Part shown: piece by piece, positions 5,836 through 11,864 of the stretch | How positions within the stretch are numbered: the first letter of the stretch is position 1 | Layout: every line of letters starts with the position of its first letter | From: Coraliomargarita sp. CAG:312 | GTDB lineage: Bacteria > Verrucomicrobiota > Verrucomicrobiia > Opitutales > Intestinicryptomonadaceae | Assembly (NCBI GenBank): GCA_000438015.1 | Contig: FR901535.1 | Location: 1-15,834 of the forward strand | Length of the DNA: 15,834 nucleotides | Direction: 5' to 3' | Translations under genes and position numbers: made by a program | Notes under the pieces: model-generated | Seen by the model: the letters and a program-made list of their open reading frames with translations, nothing else | Database searches by the model: none | Told to the model about the DNA's origin: nothing

Positions 5836-7428
5836 TTATTTTGCGGAAATCGTGGCTATAAAGTATCCTGCAACAAGCGCCGTTCCTATGACGCCCGCAA
5901 CGTTCGGACCCATGGCGTGCATCAAGAGGAAGTTCGACGGGTCGGCTTTTTGCCCCTCTATCTGCGATACGCGCGCGGCCATCGGAACGGCTGAAACGCC
6001 TGCAGAACCGATTAGCGGGTTTGTCTTGTCTTTTAGGAACAGGTTCATGATTTTTGCCATCACAACTCCGGCTGCGGTGGAAAATCCGAACGCAACAACT
6101 CCCAACGCTAAAATTGAAAGAGTTTCGACTCTTATAAAGCGGTCTCCGGTCATAGTTATTCCGACTGAAGTGCCCAAGAAGATTGTCGTTATGTTTATGA
6201 GCTCGTTTTGTGCGGCCTTGCTCAGGCGGTCGCAAACTCCGGATTCGCGTATAAAGTTGCCCAGCATCAGCATTCCTATCAGGGCGGAAACATCCGGCAC
6301 TAGAAGTATGCAGCATATCGTAACTAAAAGCGCGAATACAAGCTTTTCAAGTTTGCTTACCTTGCGCATGCTTTTCATGCGTATTTTTCTCTCTTCCAAG
6401 GTGGTGAGGGCGCGCATAATCGGCGGCTGTATTATCGGGACCAATGCCATGTAGCTATATGCGGCCACCGCTATTGGCGCTAGCAAATCAGGCGCGAGCT
6501 TGTTTGTTATAAATATCGAAGTCGGGCCGTCGGCGCCTCCGATAATGCCTATGGAAGCCGCCTCAGGCGTTGTAAATCCTAGGAAGGCTGCTCCTATAAA
6601 AGTAGCAAATACGCCGAATTGCGCGGCTCCGCCGAGAATCAGTGTTTTGGGATTTGCGATTAACGGGCCAAAGTCAGTCAAGGCGCCGACTCCGAGGAAG
6701 ATGAGCGGCGGGAAGATTTCCAAGAGCACGCCCATTTGCAAATAGTAGTATAGTCCGCCAGTTCTGGGACTGTAAACATCCAACAGCGTCTGGCCGTTTT
6801 CGACATTGGCTCCGTCCTTGACAAACACTCCAGTGACTTCTCCGGATGCGCTCGCCCAAACCAGGGCGTCTCCGCCGTTGAGCTGCAATTGTTTGCCTTT
6901 GAAGTTCACGGAAAATTTCATAGTGGCTTTTGCGGCTTCCGCGTCAGTTTCAAAGTTTCCGTTTTTTGGCGAGACGATTGCCAGCAAATCCGGAATGCCT
7001 TTGGCTTTCTTAAATACGTCTTTGCGGGCTTGCGGAGTTGTCACGTCGTCGAGAAATTTAAAATACTGCGCGACTTCTGCTTGCGCCTGCTGCTCCGACG
7101 CTCCCGGACTGACTATATCCGACACGAATCTTGGCAAATGCTTTACCGCGCGCGGCACGAATACATTGTCTCCTTTTTGGACAAACACCTGTTTTACAAT
7201 TGCCGGAGCGGGGGAGATTATTTCGCCGGCCGGCTTGTTCACCACGCCTTCTGTGGGAAGATTTGCAAGCAGCGCGCCAAAGGCAATTGGAACCAACAGC
7301 AGCGGTTCAAATTCCTTGTATACCGCCAGGTAGAAAAGCACTGCAACCACTGCCCACATTAGGATCATTCTCCAATCGACGTAGAAAAATCCCGTGTCTA
7401 AAAATAAGTCTTTCAAACTTTCCAACAT
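5836..7428 (-). CDS. oadB: Na+-translocating decarboxylase beta subunit (OadB/MmdB/GcdB family) with large N-terminal insertion
   Basis: This is a 530-residue inner-membrane carboxyltransferase/Na+ channel subunit. It would decarboxylate carboxybiotin brought by an alpha or biotin subunit and export Na+. Residues 1-60 carry the first helices (FYLAVYKEFEPLLLVPIAFG). From about 223 on it is canonical: LIFLGVGALTDFGPLIANPK, GIIGGADGPTSIF with the essential Asp300, AVAAYSYMALVPIIQPPIM, GVSAVPMAARVSQ and NFLLMHAMGPNVAGVIG. Typical family members have about 375-430 residues. The excess is a soluble insert at about 62-222 holding two lipoyl/biotinyl-like half motifs: IVKQVFVQKGDNV (77-89) and ASGEVTGVFVKDGANVENGQ (194-213). 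Neither has the biotin-accepting MKM lysine. A good ribosome site (AAAGGG) precedes ATG 7428. It follows oadG by 25 bases in one operon. No alpha or biotin subunit is in the window, so oxaloacetate, methylmalonyl-CoA and glutaconyl-CoA substrates cannot be told apart. Confidence 0.93.
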   Translation of the reverse strand: MLESLKDLFLDTGFFYVDWRMILMWAVVAVLFYLAVYKEFEPLLLVPIAFGALLANLPTEGVVNKPAGEIISPAPAIVKQVFVQKGDNVFVPRAVKHLPRFVSDIVSPGASEQQAQAEVAQYFKFLDDVTTPQARKDVFKKAKGIPDLLAIVSPKNGNFETDAEAAKATMKFSVNFKGKQLQLNGGDALVWASASGEVTGVFVKDGANVENGQTLLDVYSPRTGGLYYYLQMGVLLEIFPPLIFLGVGALTDFGPLIANPKTLILGGAAQFGVFATFIGAAFLGFTTPEAASIGIIGGADGPTSIFITNKLAPDLLAPIAVAAYSYMALVPIIQPPIMRALTTLEERKIRMKSMRKVSKLEKLVFALLVTICCILLVPDVSALIGMLMLGNFIRESGVCDRLSKAAQNELINITTIFLGTSVGITMTGDRFIRVETLSILALGVVAFGFSTAAGVVMAKIMNLFLKDKTNPLIGSAGVSAVPMAARVSQIEGQKADPSNFLLMHAMGPNVAGVIGTALVAGYFIATISAK

Positions 7429-7453
7429 AAGTTTCCCTTTCTAGAATCGCGGA

Positions 7454-7615
7454 TTATTGTTTCTTTTCGGATGCGGAGAAAATCCGGCCTATCAGAGACG
7501 TGAAAATTGAGAGGGCGTATAAAACAAACATTACAACTATGAACCCTATTCCGCAAAATAATAACATTTGCCCGATGGGCATATGGAGCGGTATTGCCGA
7601 CGATGCTAAAAACAT
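7454..7615 (-). CDS. oadG: Na+-translocating decarboxylase gamma subunit (OadG-like small membrane protein)
   Basis: A 53-residue protein begins at ATG 7615 and ends at TAA 7454-7456, directly upstream of oadB. AAGGA (7622-7626 on the + strand) sits 6 bases before the ATG. The protein has a short N-terminus, one hydrophobic helix (MLLFCGIGFIVVMFVLYALS, residues 17-36) and a short polar tail (FSASEKKQ). This matches the gamma chain of Na+ pump decarboxylases: a tiny single-span protein with a G-x-G-F/V motif in the helix that assembles the alpha and beta subunits. Proteobacterial OadG is longer (about 80 residues) and has a C-terminal tail that binds metal and the alpha subunit; this tail is missing here. 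Position, spacing and helix pattern make the call good despite the short length. Confidence 0.8.
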   Translation of the reverse strand: MFLASSAIPLHMPIGQMLLFCGIGFIVVMFVLYALSIFTSLIGRIFSASEKKQ

Positions 7616-7648
7616 AAATTATCCTTTTTTTTTGCTGAAGATTGTTGT

Positions 7649-7665
7649 TTCGACATTTTGTCGAA
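7649..7665. promoter_or_regulatory. palindromic operator candidate upstream of oadG
   Basis: TTCGACATTTTGTCGAA is a perfect 7-3-7 inverted repeat 34 bases upstream of the oadG start codon. Its place just before the ribosome site would suit a repressor operator or a 5' UTR hairpin. No regulator family can be assigned. Confidence 0.45.
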
Positions 7666-7730
7666 TTTGTATTTTTTTCTGCGCGGTTGGACGGAAATGC
7701 GCCATAAATTCAGATGCCCGCGAATGCATC

Positions 7731-7782
7731 CGCATTTGAAAACGGCGACGCCGAAATTTTATTTCGCTTATATGCAAATGCG
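7731..7782 (-). promoter_or_regulatory. nested inverted repeats in the oadGB leader region
   Basis: CGCATTTG (7731-7738) and CAAATGCG (7775-7782) form a closing 8-base inverted repeat. Within it lie CGGCG-A-CGCCG (7743-7753) and CGAAAT-TTT-ATTTCG (7752-7766), which share bases and so are mutually exclusive. Alternative pairings of this kind occur in regulatory leaders. It is 116-167 bases upstream of oadG; whether it is transcribed is unknown. It matches no riboswitch class that I recognise. Confidence 0.3.
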
Positions 7783-7892
7783 TTTTTTAGCGATATGCAT
7801 TTCTATACGGCTAAACGCAACCTTTAAAAAAACGGAAACTTTTGTCCGTGGTTTCTAAAAGCGATTTTCGGCAAACAATCTGGTGGGGCGGT

Positions 7893-8351
7893 TTAAATTA
7901 GCAGCGCGAATAGAATGCGCTTGCGCCCTTCGGAATATATTTTCGGAACACAAATATTTATAATGTTAGAGACACCCGTTTTAAGCTTGGCTTGAAAACG
8001 CTTGTAAAAGGCTATTATGGCTACGGCTGTAAGCGCGCAAAGTATAAGCGCGGATTCTAGCACTGAGGCAGTCTTGGATGCCAAACGGCGTTTGCTTCTC
8101 AGCTTGTCGGGGGAGAAGTAGTTAATTATAGGCGACATTGCGCAAAACGGAAGTTGGTAGTCCGCCGACTCAATTGTTGTGCAGTCGCCAAAAAAAGATA
8201 GTATCTTGTCTCTGGCATAATCTTTAAGGCCTAGCGCATTGCAGAACAAAAGCCCGGCCAACGACGCGCTAAGCATAAAGATAATCGCGAGACTGTATGG
8301 TGTTTTTTTCAAATAAAAAAATTTTTTGTATTGAAATACATTTTGAACCAT
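7893..8351 (-). CDS. hypothetical small membrane protein
   Basis: This is an open frame of 152 residues from ATG 8351; an in-frame TTG at 8369 would add six. Two hydrophobic spans are visible, about residues 21-39 (YSLAIIFMLSASLAGLLFC) and 97-114 (VLESALILCALTAVAIIAF), separated by a polar segment that includes FGDCTTIESADYQLPFC, and the tail is basic (KRFQAKLKTG, SEGRKRILF). The two Cys in the loop between the helices could pair if the loop is outside the membrane. No Shine-Dalgarno is seen and I recognise no family, so it may be a real lineage-specific protein or a chance frame. A perfect palindrome at 8381-8393 lies just upstream. The gene stands alone: 277 bases separate it from oadG downstream. 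Confidence 0.45.
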   Translation of the reverse strand: MVQNVFQYKKFFYLKKTPYSLAIIFMLSASLAGLLFCNALGLKDYARDKILSFFGDCTTIESADYQLPFCAMSPIINYFSPDKLRSKRRLASKTASVLESALILCALTAVAIIAFYKRFQAKLKTGVSNIINICVPKIYSEGRKRILFALLI

Positions 8352-8380
8352 TGTCAAAAATATAGTCAAACCAAATTTTA

Positions 8381-8393
8381 GCGAAACTTTCGC
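8381..8393. promoter_or_regulatory. 6-1-6 palindrome upstream of the small membrane protein gene
   Basis: GCGAAACTTTCGC is a perfect inverted repeat with one central base, 29 bases upstream of ATG 8351. The size suits a dimeric repressor site, but no consensus is matched. Confidence 0.3.
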
Positions 8394-8855
8394 CGCGGGA
8401 TAAATTATATGTTTATGGCAACCATTGCACGAAATTAGACAGCAGGCGTTGCTGGTTTGGCGATTGCGGGTCGATTAGTGTGGGAACTATCTTGCGTGCA
8501 GAATTTTAACGGGGGAACACCTTCCGCTTCTTGCCAATCTGTTTTCCGCGTGCAGAGAAATTTTTAAATCCAACTACACTGCAGCATTGCTTTAGTGCAA
8601 ATTCTGAATTTATGCGGGATGGATATTATTTGCAATTGAATGTTTTTATAAAAGATGCATTACAAAGGATGGCTATGGTAATAGGAGCATTGTGCAATAA
8701 TGCGGTAAAAGTTCTGACGTCTGGCTGCGCGCATGCGGGATGTTTATTCGTCTTAGCAAATAAAGGCCGCTTGAAGGAAAATGAAAGCGGGGCAATGCCT
8801 ATGGGAAAGCAACTGCGCCGTGGGCAGGCGCGGATATTGCGTTATTGGCTGCGTA
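8394..8855. other. intergenic stretch without a convincing gene
   Basis: About 460 bases lie between the start region of the small membrane protein and the end of the DUF4832 gene. One + frame (from 8531) runs into the antisense of the DUF4832 gene and has no ribosome site or family likeness. Small hairpins are present: CAGCA-GGCGT-TGCTG near 8440-8455, and those at 8767-8790 and 8815-8831 described as terminator candidates. No RNA gene was recognised. Confidence 0.5.
8767..8831 (-). terminator. possible terminator pair after the DUF4832 gene
   Basis: Downstream of the stop at 8856 on the minus strand, GCGCC/GGCGC (8815-8819 with 8827-8831) forms a small stem. Then CCGCTT/AAGCGG (8767-8772 with 8785-8790) forms a second, followed on the minus strand by CCTTTATTT, a modest U-rich tract. 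This is the only terminator-like structure before the next gene. Confidence 0.35.
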
Positions 8856-10253
8856 TTATTTTTGACTCCGGGTTTGGAAGTTGGCGTCCAATAGAAGCGC
8901 TCCGCTTGAATCAAGTTCTTTTACGGCAAATTTGAAATCCTTAAATATGCGCTTTGTATGGTATGTGCGCATAGAGAGCTTGTATTTTTTTCCGACAGAT
9001 ATTTGGACTTCAAAATTGTCGGATATTTCGAAAGGCCCGGGAAGTATTTTTCTAGGGTCGCAAGCCGAGTCCTTTTCCCAGACTACATTGCCATATTCGT
9101 CTTCCAAAATATACTTCATTCTGTACGGAAGATATATCTTTGAGACTCCTTTGTTTTCACCCGTTATCCTTATTTTTAGTATGCCCCCTTCGTAAGTTGT
9201 TTCGGATTCTATTGCAACCAGCCTTGCTCCAGCAAAGAGGTCTATCTTTTTTAGCGCCTTATATTCCTGCTTCTGGCGCGATATATTTTGGGGGTGGAAT
9301 GGAATATCGTTTACGAGGCTTACGTGGTTTTCTAGAATCCAATCTATTGAATACAATGTATCCCAGCCTCTTTCCTCAAGCGATTTTTGGCTATCGAAGA
9401 ACTCAAAGAAAATAGGTTTGTACTTCCAAACATCCGCCATTTTTTCGATCGAACTGTACGGAGGTGTTCCTATCCAACGCTTAAAATGCCATGGAGACCC
9501 AACGCCGTCGCGCCGCAATCCTACCGTAGGCTTTTTTTTCTTTGAAAGGCAATAGTCCAGCACTTCTGCATCGTCGGTCATAAAGAACAAATTTGCCGTC
9601 TTGAAATTTTCCAAATACATATCGGCATACTGTTTTCTGATTTCAAACGGGTACATTTTGGGATCCTTCAAGCCTATTCCGTGGCAGTGCCATTCTCCCC
9701 AGTTCCCAAAGCTGCCTAGGTCTATTCCGCCAATTGCCGGATTTTTGTCATAGCGTCTGGCTAGAGCCCTTATAAATTTTCGGTGGGCTTTTAAGAAGAT
9801 TTCATCATTGAAATATGGGCTTGCGTGTATTTTTGACTTTTTCCCTGCGCCGCTTGCGTCGTTGTATTCTACTCCTTCGAATTCATGGAATTTTGCGCCT
9901 TTTTCAAAAACCCATTTGGGCGTCGAGAATCTTGAACCGGAATGAAAGTTTGTGCACATTATCCTAAAATAGAACGGCAATCCTATTGAGGAGTAGTAGG
10001 AAATTGCGTCGTCTATTAATTTCCAGTTATATTTTCCCTCCTCCGGTTCCAACGCGGCCCATTCGAGGCGAAGGTATCCGGCTCCAAAGTTCACTGCTGG
10101 GGCGTCGGGCAACTTATATCCGTAGTGCGCCCAGCCTTGTCCGGGATTTGAAAAAACTTCTTCGTTTTCTGTGTATTTTAATTTTTCTCCAAAAGCGGAG
10201 AGCGATATTGCCGTCGCCGCGCAAAAAAATACAATGTTTTTGAAAGAAAGCAT
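8856..10253 (-). CDS. secreted DUF4832-type TIM-barrel protein, putative glycoside hydrolase
   Basis: The protein has 465 residues with a signal peptide (MLSFKNIVFFCAATAISLSAFG, 1-22). The N-terminal half looks like a clan-A-like (beta/alpha)8 barrel: NPGQGW (36-41), YLRLEWAALEPEEGKYNW (60-77, the 'WxxxEPxxGxY/F' strand 2 pattern of beta-galactosidase-like barrels), DLGSFGNWGEWHCHG (178-192, strand 4, with Glu187 as a candidate acid/base) and PIFFEFFDSQ (280-289, Glu284 as a candidate nucleophile). The C-terminal 140 residues are a beta-sandwich (GGILKIRITGENKGVSKIYLPY, then KKYKLSMRTYHT), as in DUF4832 proteins. The likely role is hydrolysis of an extracellular glycan, but the substrate is unknown and activity is inferred from fold only. 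It is transcribed alone; no Shine-Dalgarno is seen before ATG 10253. Its closest functional neighbour is the upstream galactose operon, so a galactoside substrate would fit but is not shown. Confidence 0.82.
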   Translation of the reverse strand: MLSFKNIVFFCAATAISLSAFGEKLKYTENEEVFSNPGQGWAHYGYKLPDAPAVNFGAGYLRLEWAALEPEEGKYNWKLIDDAISYYSSIGLPFYFRIMCTNFHSGSRFSTPKWVFEKGAKFHEFEGVEYNDASGAGKKSKIHASPYFNDEIFLKAHRKFIRALARRYDKNPAIGGIDLGSFGNWGEWHCHGIGLKDPKMYPFEIRKQYADMYLENFKTANLFFMTDDAEVLDYCLSKKKKPTVGLRRDGVGSPWHFKRWIGTPPYSSIEKMADVWKYKPIFFEFFDSQKSLEERGWDTLYSIDWILENHVSLVNDIPFHPQNISRQKQEYKALKKIDLFAGARLVAIESETTYEGGILKIRITGENKGVSKIYLPYRMKYILEDEYGNVVWEKDSACDPRKILPGPFEISDNFEVQISVGKKYKLSMRTYHTKRIFKDFKFAVKELDSSGALLLDANFQTRSQK

Positions 10254-10621
10254 ACTATAATTGCATTTTGGAAATACAGCTTTCCCTTACAAGAATATTA
10301 TGTCTGATTTTAATATAAACGGCGTGCTTTTTTCTTGCTGCTTTTATTGGGTTATGGGCGGCGCAGCCTTTATACAAAATTTGGAGCCGGCGCAAGTTTC
10401 CAAGGCGCTCAATGTATATTATCAGAGTATTGAGCGTAAGAGTGTTCAGTTTAATCATTCGCAGCGTGGCGTTGTGCCTGTCGGAGTGTATCGTATGCTA
10501 CGCGCTTTGCGCGGGCGGGCGTATGCATTTCTGGCGCATGGATTTTATTTTTGAGGAATTGCAGCGGAAAATGTTTCCTTGGGAGCGCTCTATTAAAATC
10601 AAATTCACGCTTGCAAAATAA
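10254..10621. other. intergenic stretch with promoter of the DUF4832 gene, no gene
   Basis: About 370 bases between the DUF4832 gene start and the galK terminator. Overlapping open frames on both strands (10261-10554 +, 10255-10458 -) lack ribosome sites, domain features and consistent composition, so I regard them as chance. The only clear structure is the inverted repeat at 10406-10436. Confidence 0.5.
10406..10436. repeat. 8-base inverted repeat with 15-base spacer
   Basis: CGCTCAAT (10406-10413) and ATTGAGCG (10429-10436) are perfectly complementary. Arms about two helical turns apart could bind a dimeric regulator, or form a stem in a leader RNA. It is 153-183 bases upstream of the DUF4832 gene. 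Confidence 0.35.
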
Positions 10622-10649
10622 AAACGGCGCAAGAATCATTGCGCCGTTT
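10622..10649 (-). terminator. intrinsic terminator of the galactose operon
   Basis: AAACGGCGCAA (10622-10632) pairs perfectly with TTGCGCCGTTT (10639-10649) around the loop GAATCA. On the minus strand it is followed by a U-rich tract (TTTTATTTT), 38 bases after the galK stop. This is a classic Rho-independent terminator. Confidence 0.9.
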
Positions 10650-10687
10650 GGGGTTCGAATCGCGTATTGCGCTTTTGAATGTAAAAT

Positions 10688-11839
10688 CTATACGAGCTTT
10701 GCTCCGTCTCCGGATGCGCATGTGAAAACCATCGGCTTGCGCCCGAATTTTTTCTCGTAAAGTGCCGAAACTTCATCGGCTTGCGCTTGTGAAAACGATT
10801 CGTCTGTTAGCGCCATGACCGCCCCGCCGAATCCTCCGCCGCTGAGCCGTGCGCCATATACGCCGTTTTGCGCGCATACGGCATCCACCAAGAAATCGAG
10901 TTCTTCGCACGAGTTCTCAAAGAGTTCCTTTGAACTTTTATGCGAAGCGCATAGAAGCTTTCCGACTTCTTTTATATCGCCTTTTTCAAGGCATTCGCGC
11001 GCCTTTAGGACGCGGGCATTTTCTTCTATGACATGCTTTGCGCGGCGATAAACCACATCGCCAACTTTCTCTTTTACGGCGTCGAGTTGCTGCATGTCGA
11101 ACTCCCTCAAAAGGCGTTCTTTCCCGCCTTCGGAAAGCGCTTTTGCAGCCGCCATGCATTCGTTGTGCCGTTCGGCGTAAAATCCGTCAACTAGGGCGTG
11201 TTTTTTCGTGGAATTAAAGAGCCAAAACTTGCAGGTGTGCGGAAGAGGATAGTTGGAAAAATCTTCGCTTAGGCAATCGATAAACACGATTGTATCCTGT
11301 TTGCCAAATCCGGAAACGCCCTGGTCTAGTATTCCGCATGGCATACCAACGAAGAAGTTTTCGCTTTTCCTGCCGGTGCGGACGATTGTTTTTAAGTCTG
11401 TGTCAAAATTGTAAAGCTTCGCCATGGCAAAGCCGCTGGAGAGCTCTATCGCCGCCGAGCTGCTAAGTCCCGCTCCCGACGGGAGACAGCTCATATCCAA
11501 CATATTGAAGCCTGTTTCAGCCTTCATTCCTGCTTCGACCAAAAACTTAAACATCCCCAAGGGATAGTTCACCCAGTTGTATTCTTTGGGCTGGGGCTCT
11601 ATATTATCCATGTCCACATAGACTTTTTCGCCGCTCTTTGCGCTTGCAAAGCACAGCTTTCTGTCGGAGCGTTTGGAGAGCGCGCACATAACGACCTTGT
11701 CGATTGCAACTCCCATTGTAAAACCGCCGTTATAGTCGGTGTGGTTGCCTATAAATTCTATTCTTCCGGGCGCCTGCGCAAACACCTGCGCAGGTTCGCC
11801 GTAGATTTTGACGAAAGCTTTTGCCAGAGATTCTTTCAT
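10688..11839 (-). CDS. galK: galactokinase
   Basis: The protein has 383 residues, the normal galactokinase length, and is a GHMP kinase that phosphorylates D-galactose at C1 with ATP, the first committed step of the Leloir pathway in the cytoplasm. All family blocks are present in order: substrate block APGRIEFIGNHTDYNGG (23-39, with Arg26 and Asp35), ATP loop GAGLSSSAAIE (122-132), CGILDQGVSGFGK (168-180, with catalytic Asp172), YAERHNEC (221-228), and glycine-rich motif 3 ARLSGGGFGG (330-339). The substrate block differs from the classic R-x-N-L-I-G-E-H-T-D-Y: Glu28 replaces Asn and Asn32 replaces Glu, a variant I associate with galactokinases of Verrucomicrobiota and relatives. It begins 25 bases after the SGLT-type transporter gene and shares its transcript. 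No galT or galE is nearby. Confidence 0.95.
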   Translation of the reverse strand: MKESLAKAFVKIYGEPAQVFAQAPGRIEFIGNHTDYNGGFTMGVAIDKVVMCALSKRSDRKLCFASAKSGEKVYVDMDNIEPQPKEYNWVNYPLGMFKFLVEAGMKAETGFNMLDMSCLPSGAGLSSSAAIELSSGFAMAKLYNFDTDLKTIVRTGRKSENFFVGMPCGILDQGVSGFGKQDTIVFIDCLSEDFSNYPLPHTCKFWLFNSTKKHALVDGFYAERHNECMAAAKALSEGGKERLLREFDMQQLDAVKEKVGDVVYRRAKHVIEENARVLKARECLEKGDIKEVGKLLCASHKSSKELFENSCEELDFLVDAVCAQNGVYGARLSGGGFGGAVMALTDESFSQAQADEVSALYEKKFGRKPMVFTCASGDGAKLV

Positions 11840-11864
11840 TTTCTTTTCTAAATTCTTTTACCTT

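Noticed and set aside
5711..6316. A 201-residue minus-strand open frame overlapping oadB in another frame
   Set aside because: It is an Arg/Cys-rich shadow of the clearly conserved OadB reading frame.
7619..7735. A 38-residue minus-strand open frame ending three bases before the oadG start, a possible leader peptide
   Set aside because: It has no ribosome site, its composition is not protein-like, and it overlaps the palindrome and the oadG ribosome site; chance is more likely.
8531..8935. A 134-residue + strand open frame
   Set aside because: It overlaps the 3' end of the DUF4832 gene in antisense, has no Shine-Dalgarno and shows no recognisable domain.
10255..10554. Opposing open frames on both strands between the DUF4832 gene and the galK terminator
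   Set aside because: Neither has a start context or domain; overlap on both strands is typical of chance frames.
10649..10665. GGTTCGAATC resembling a tRNA T-loop
   Set aside because: The flanking bases do not form a T-stem and no acceptor or anticodon stem surrounds it; the sequence upstream is the galK terminator.
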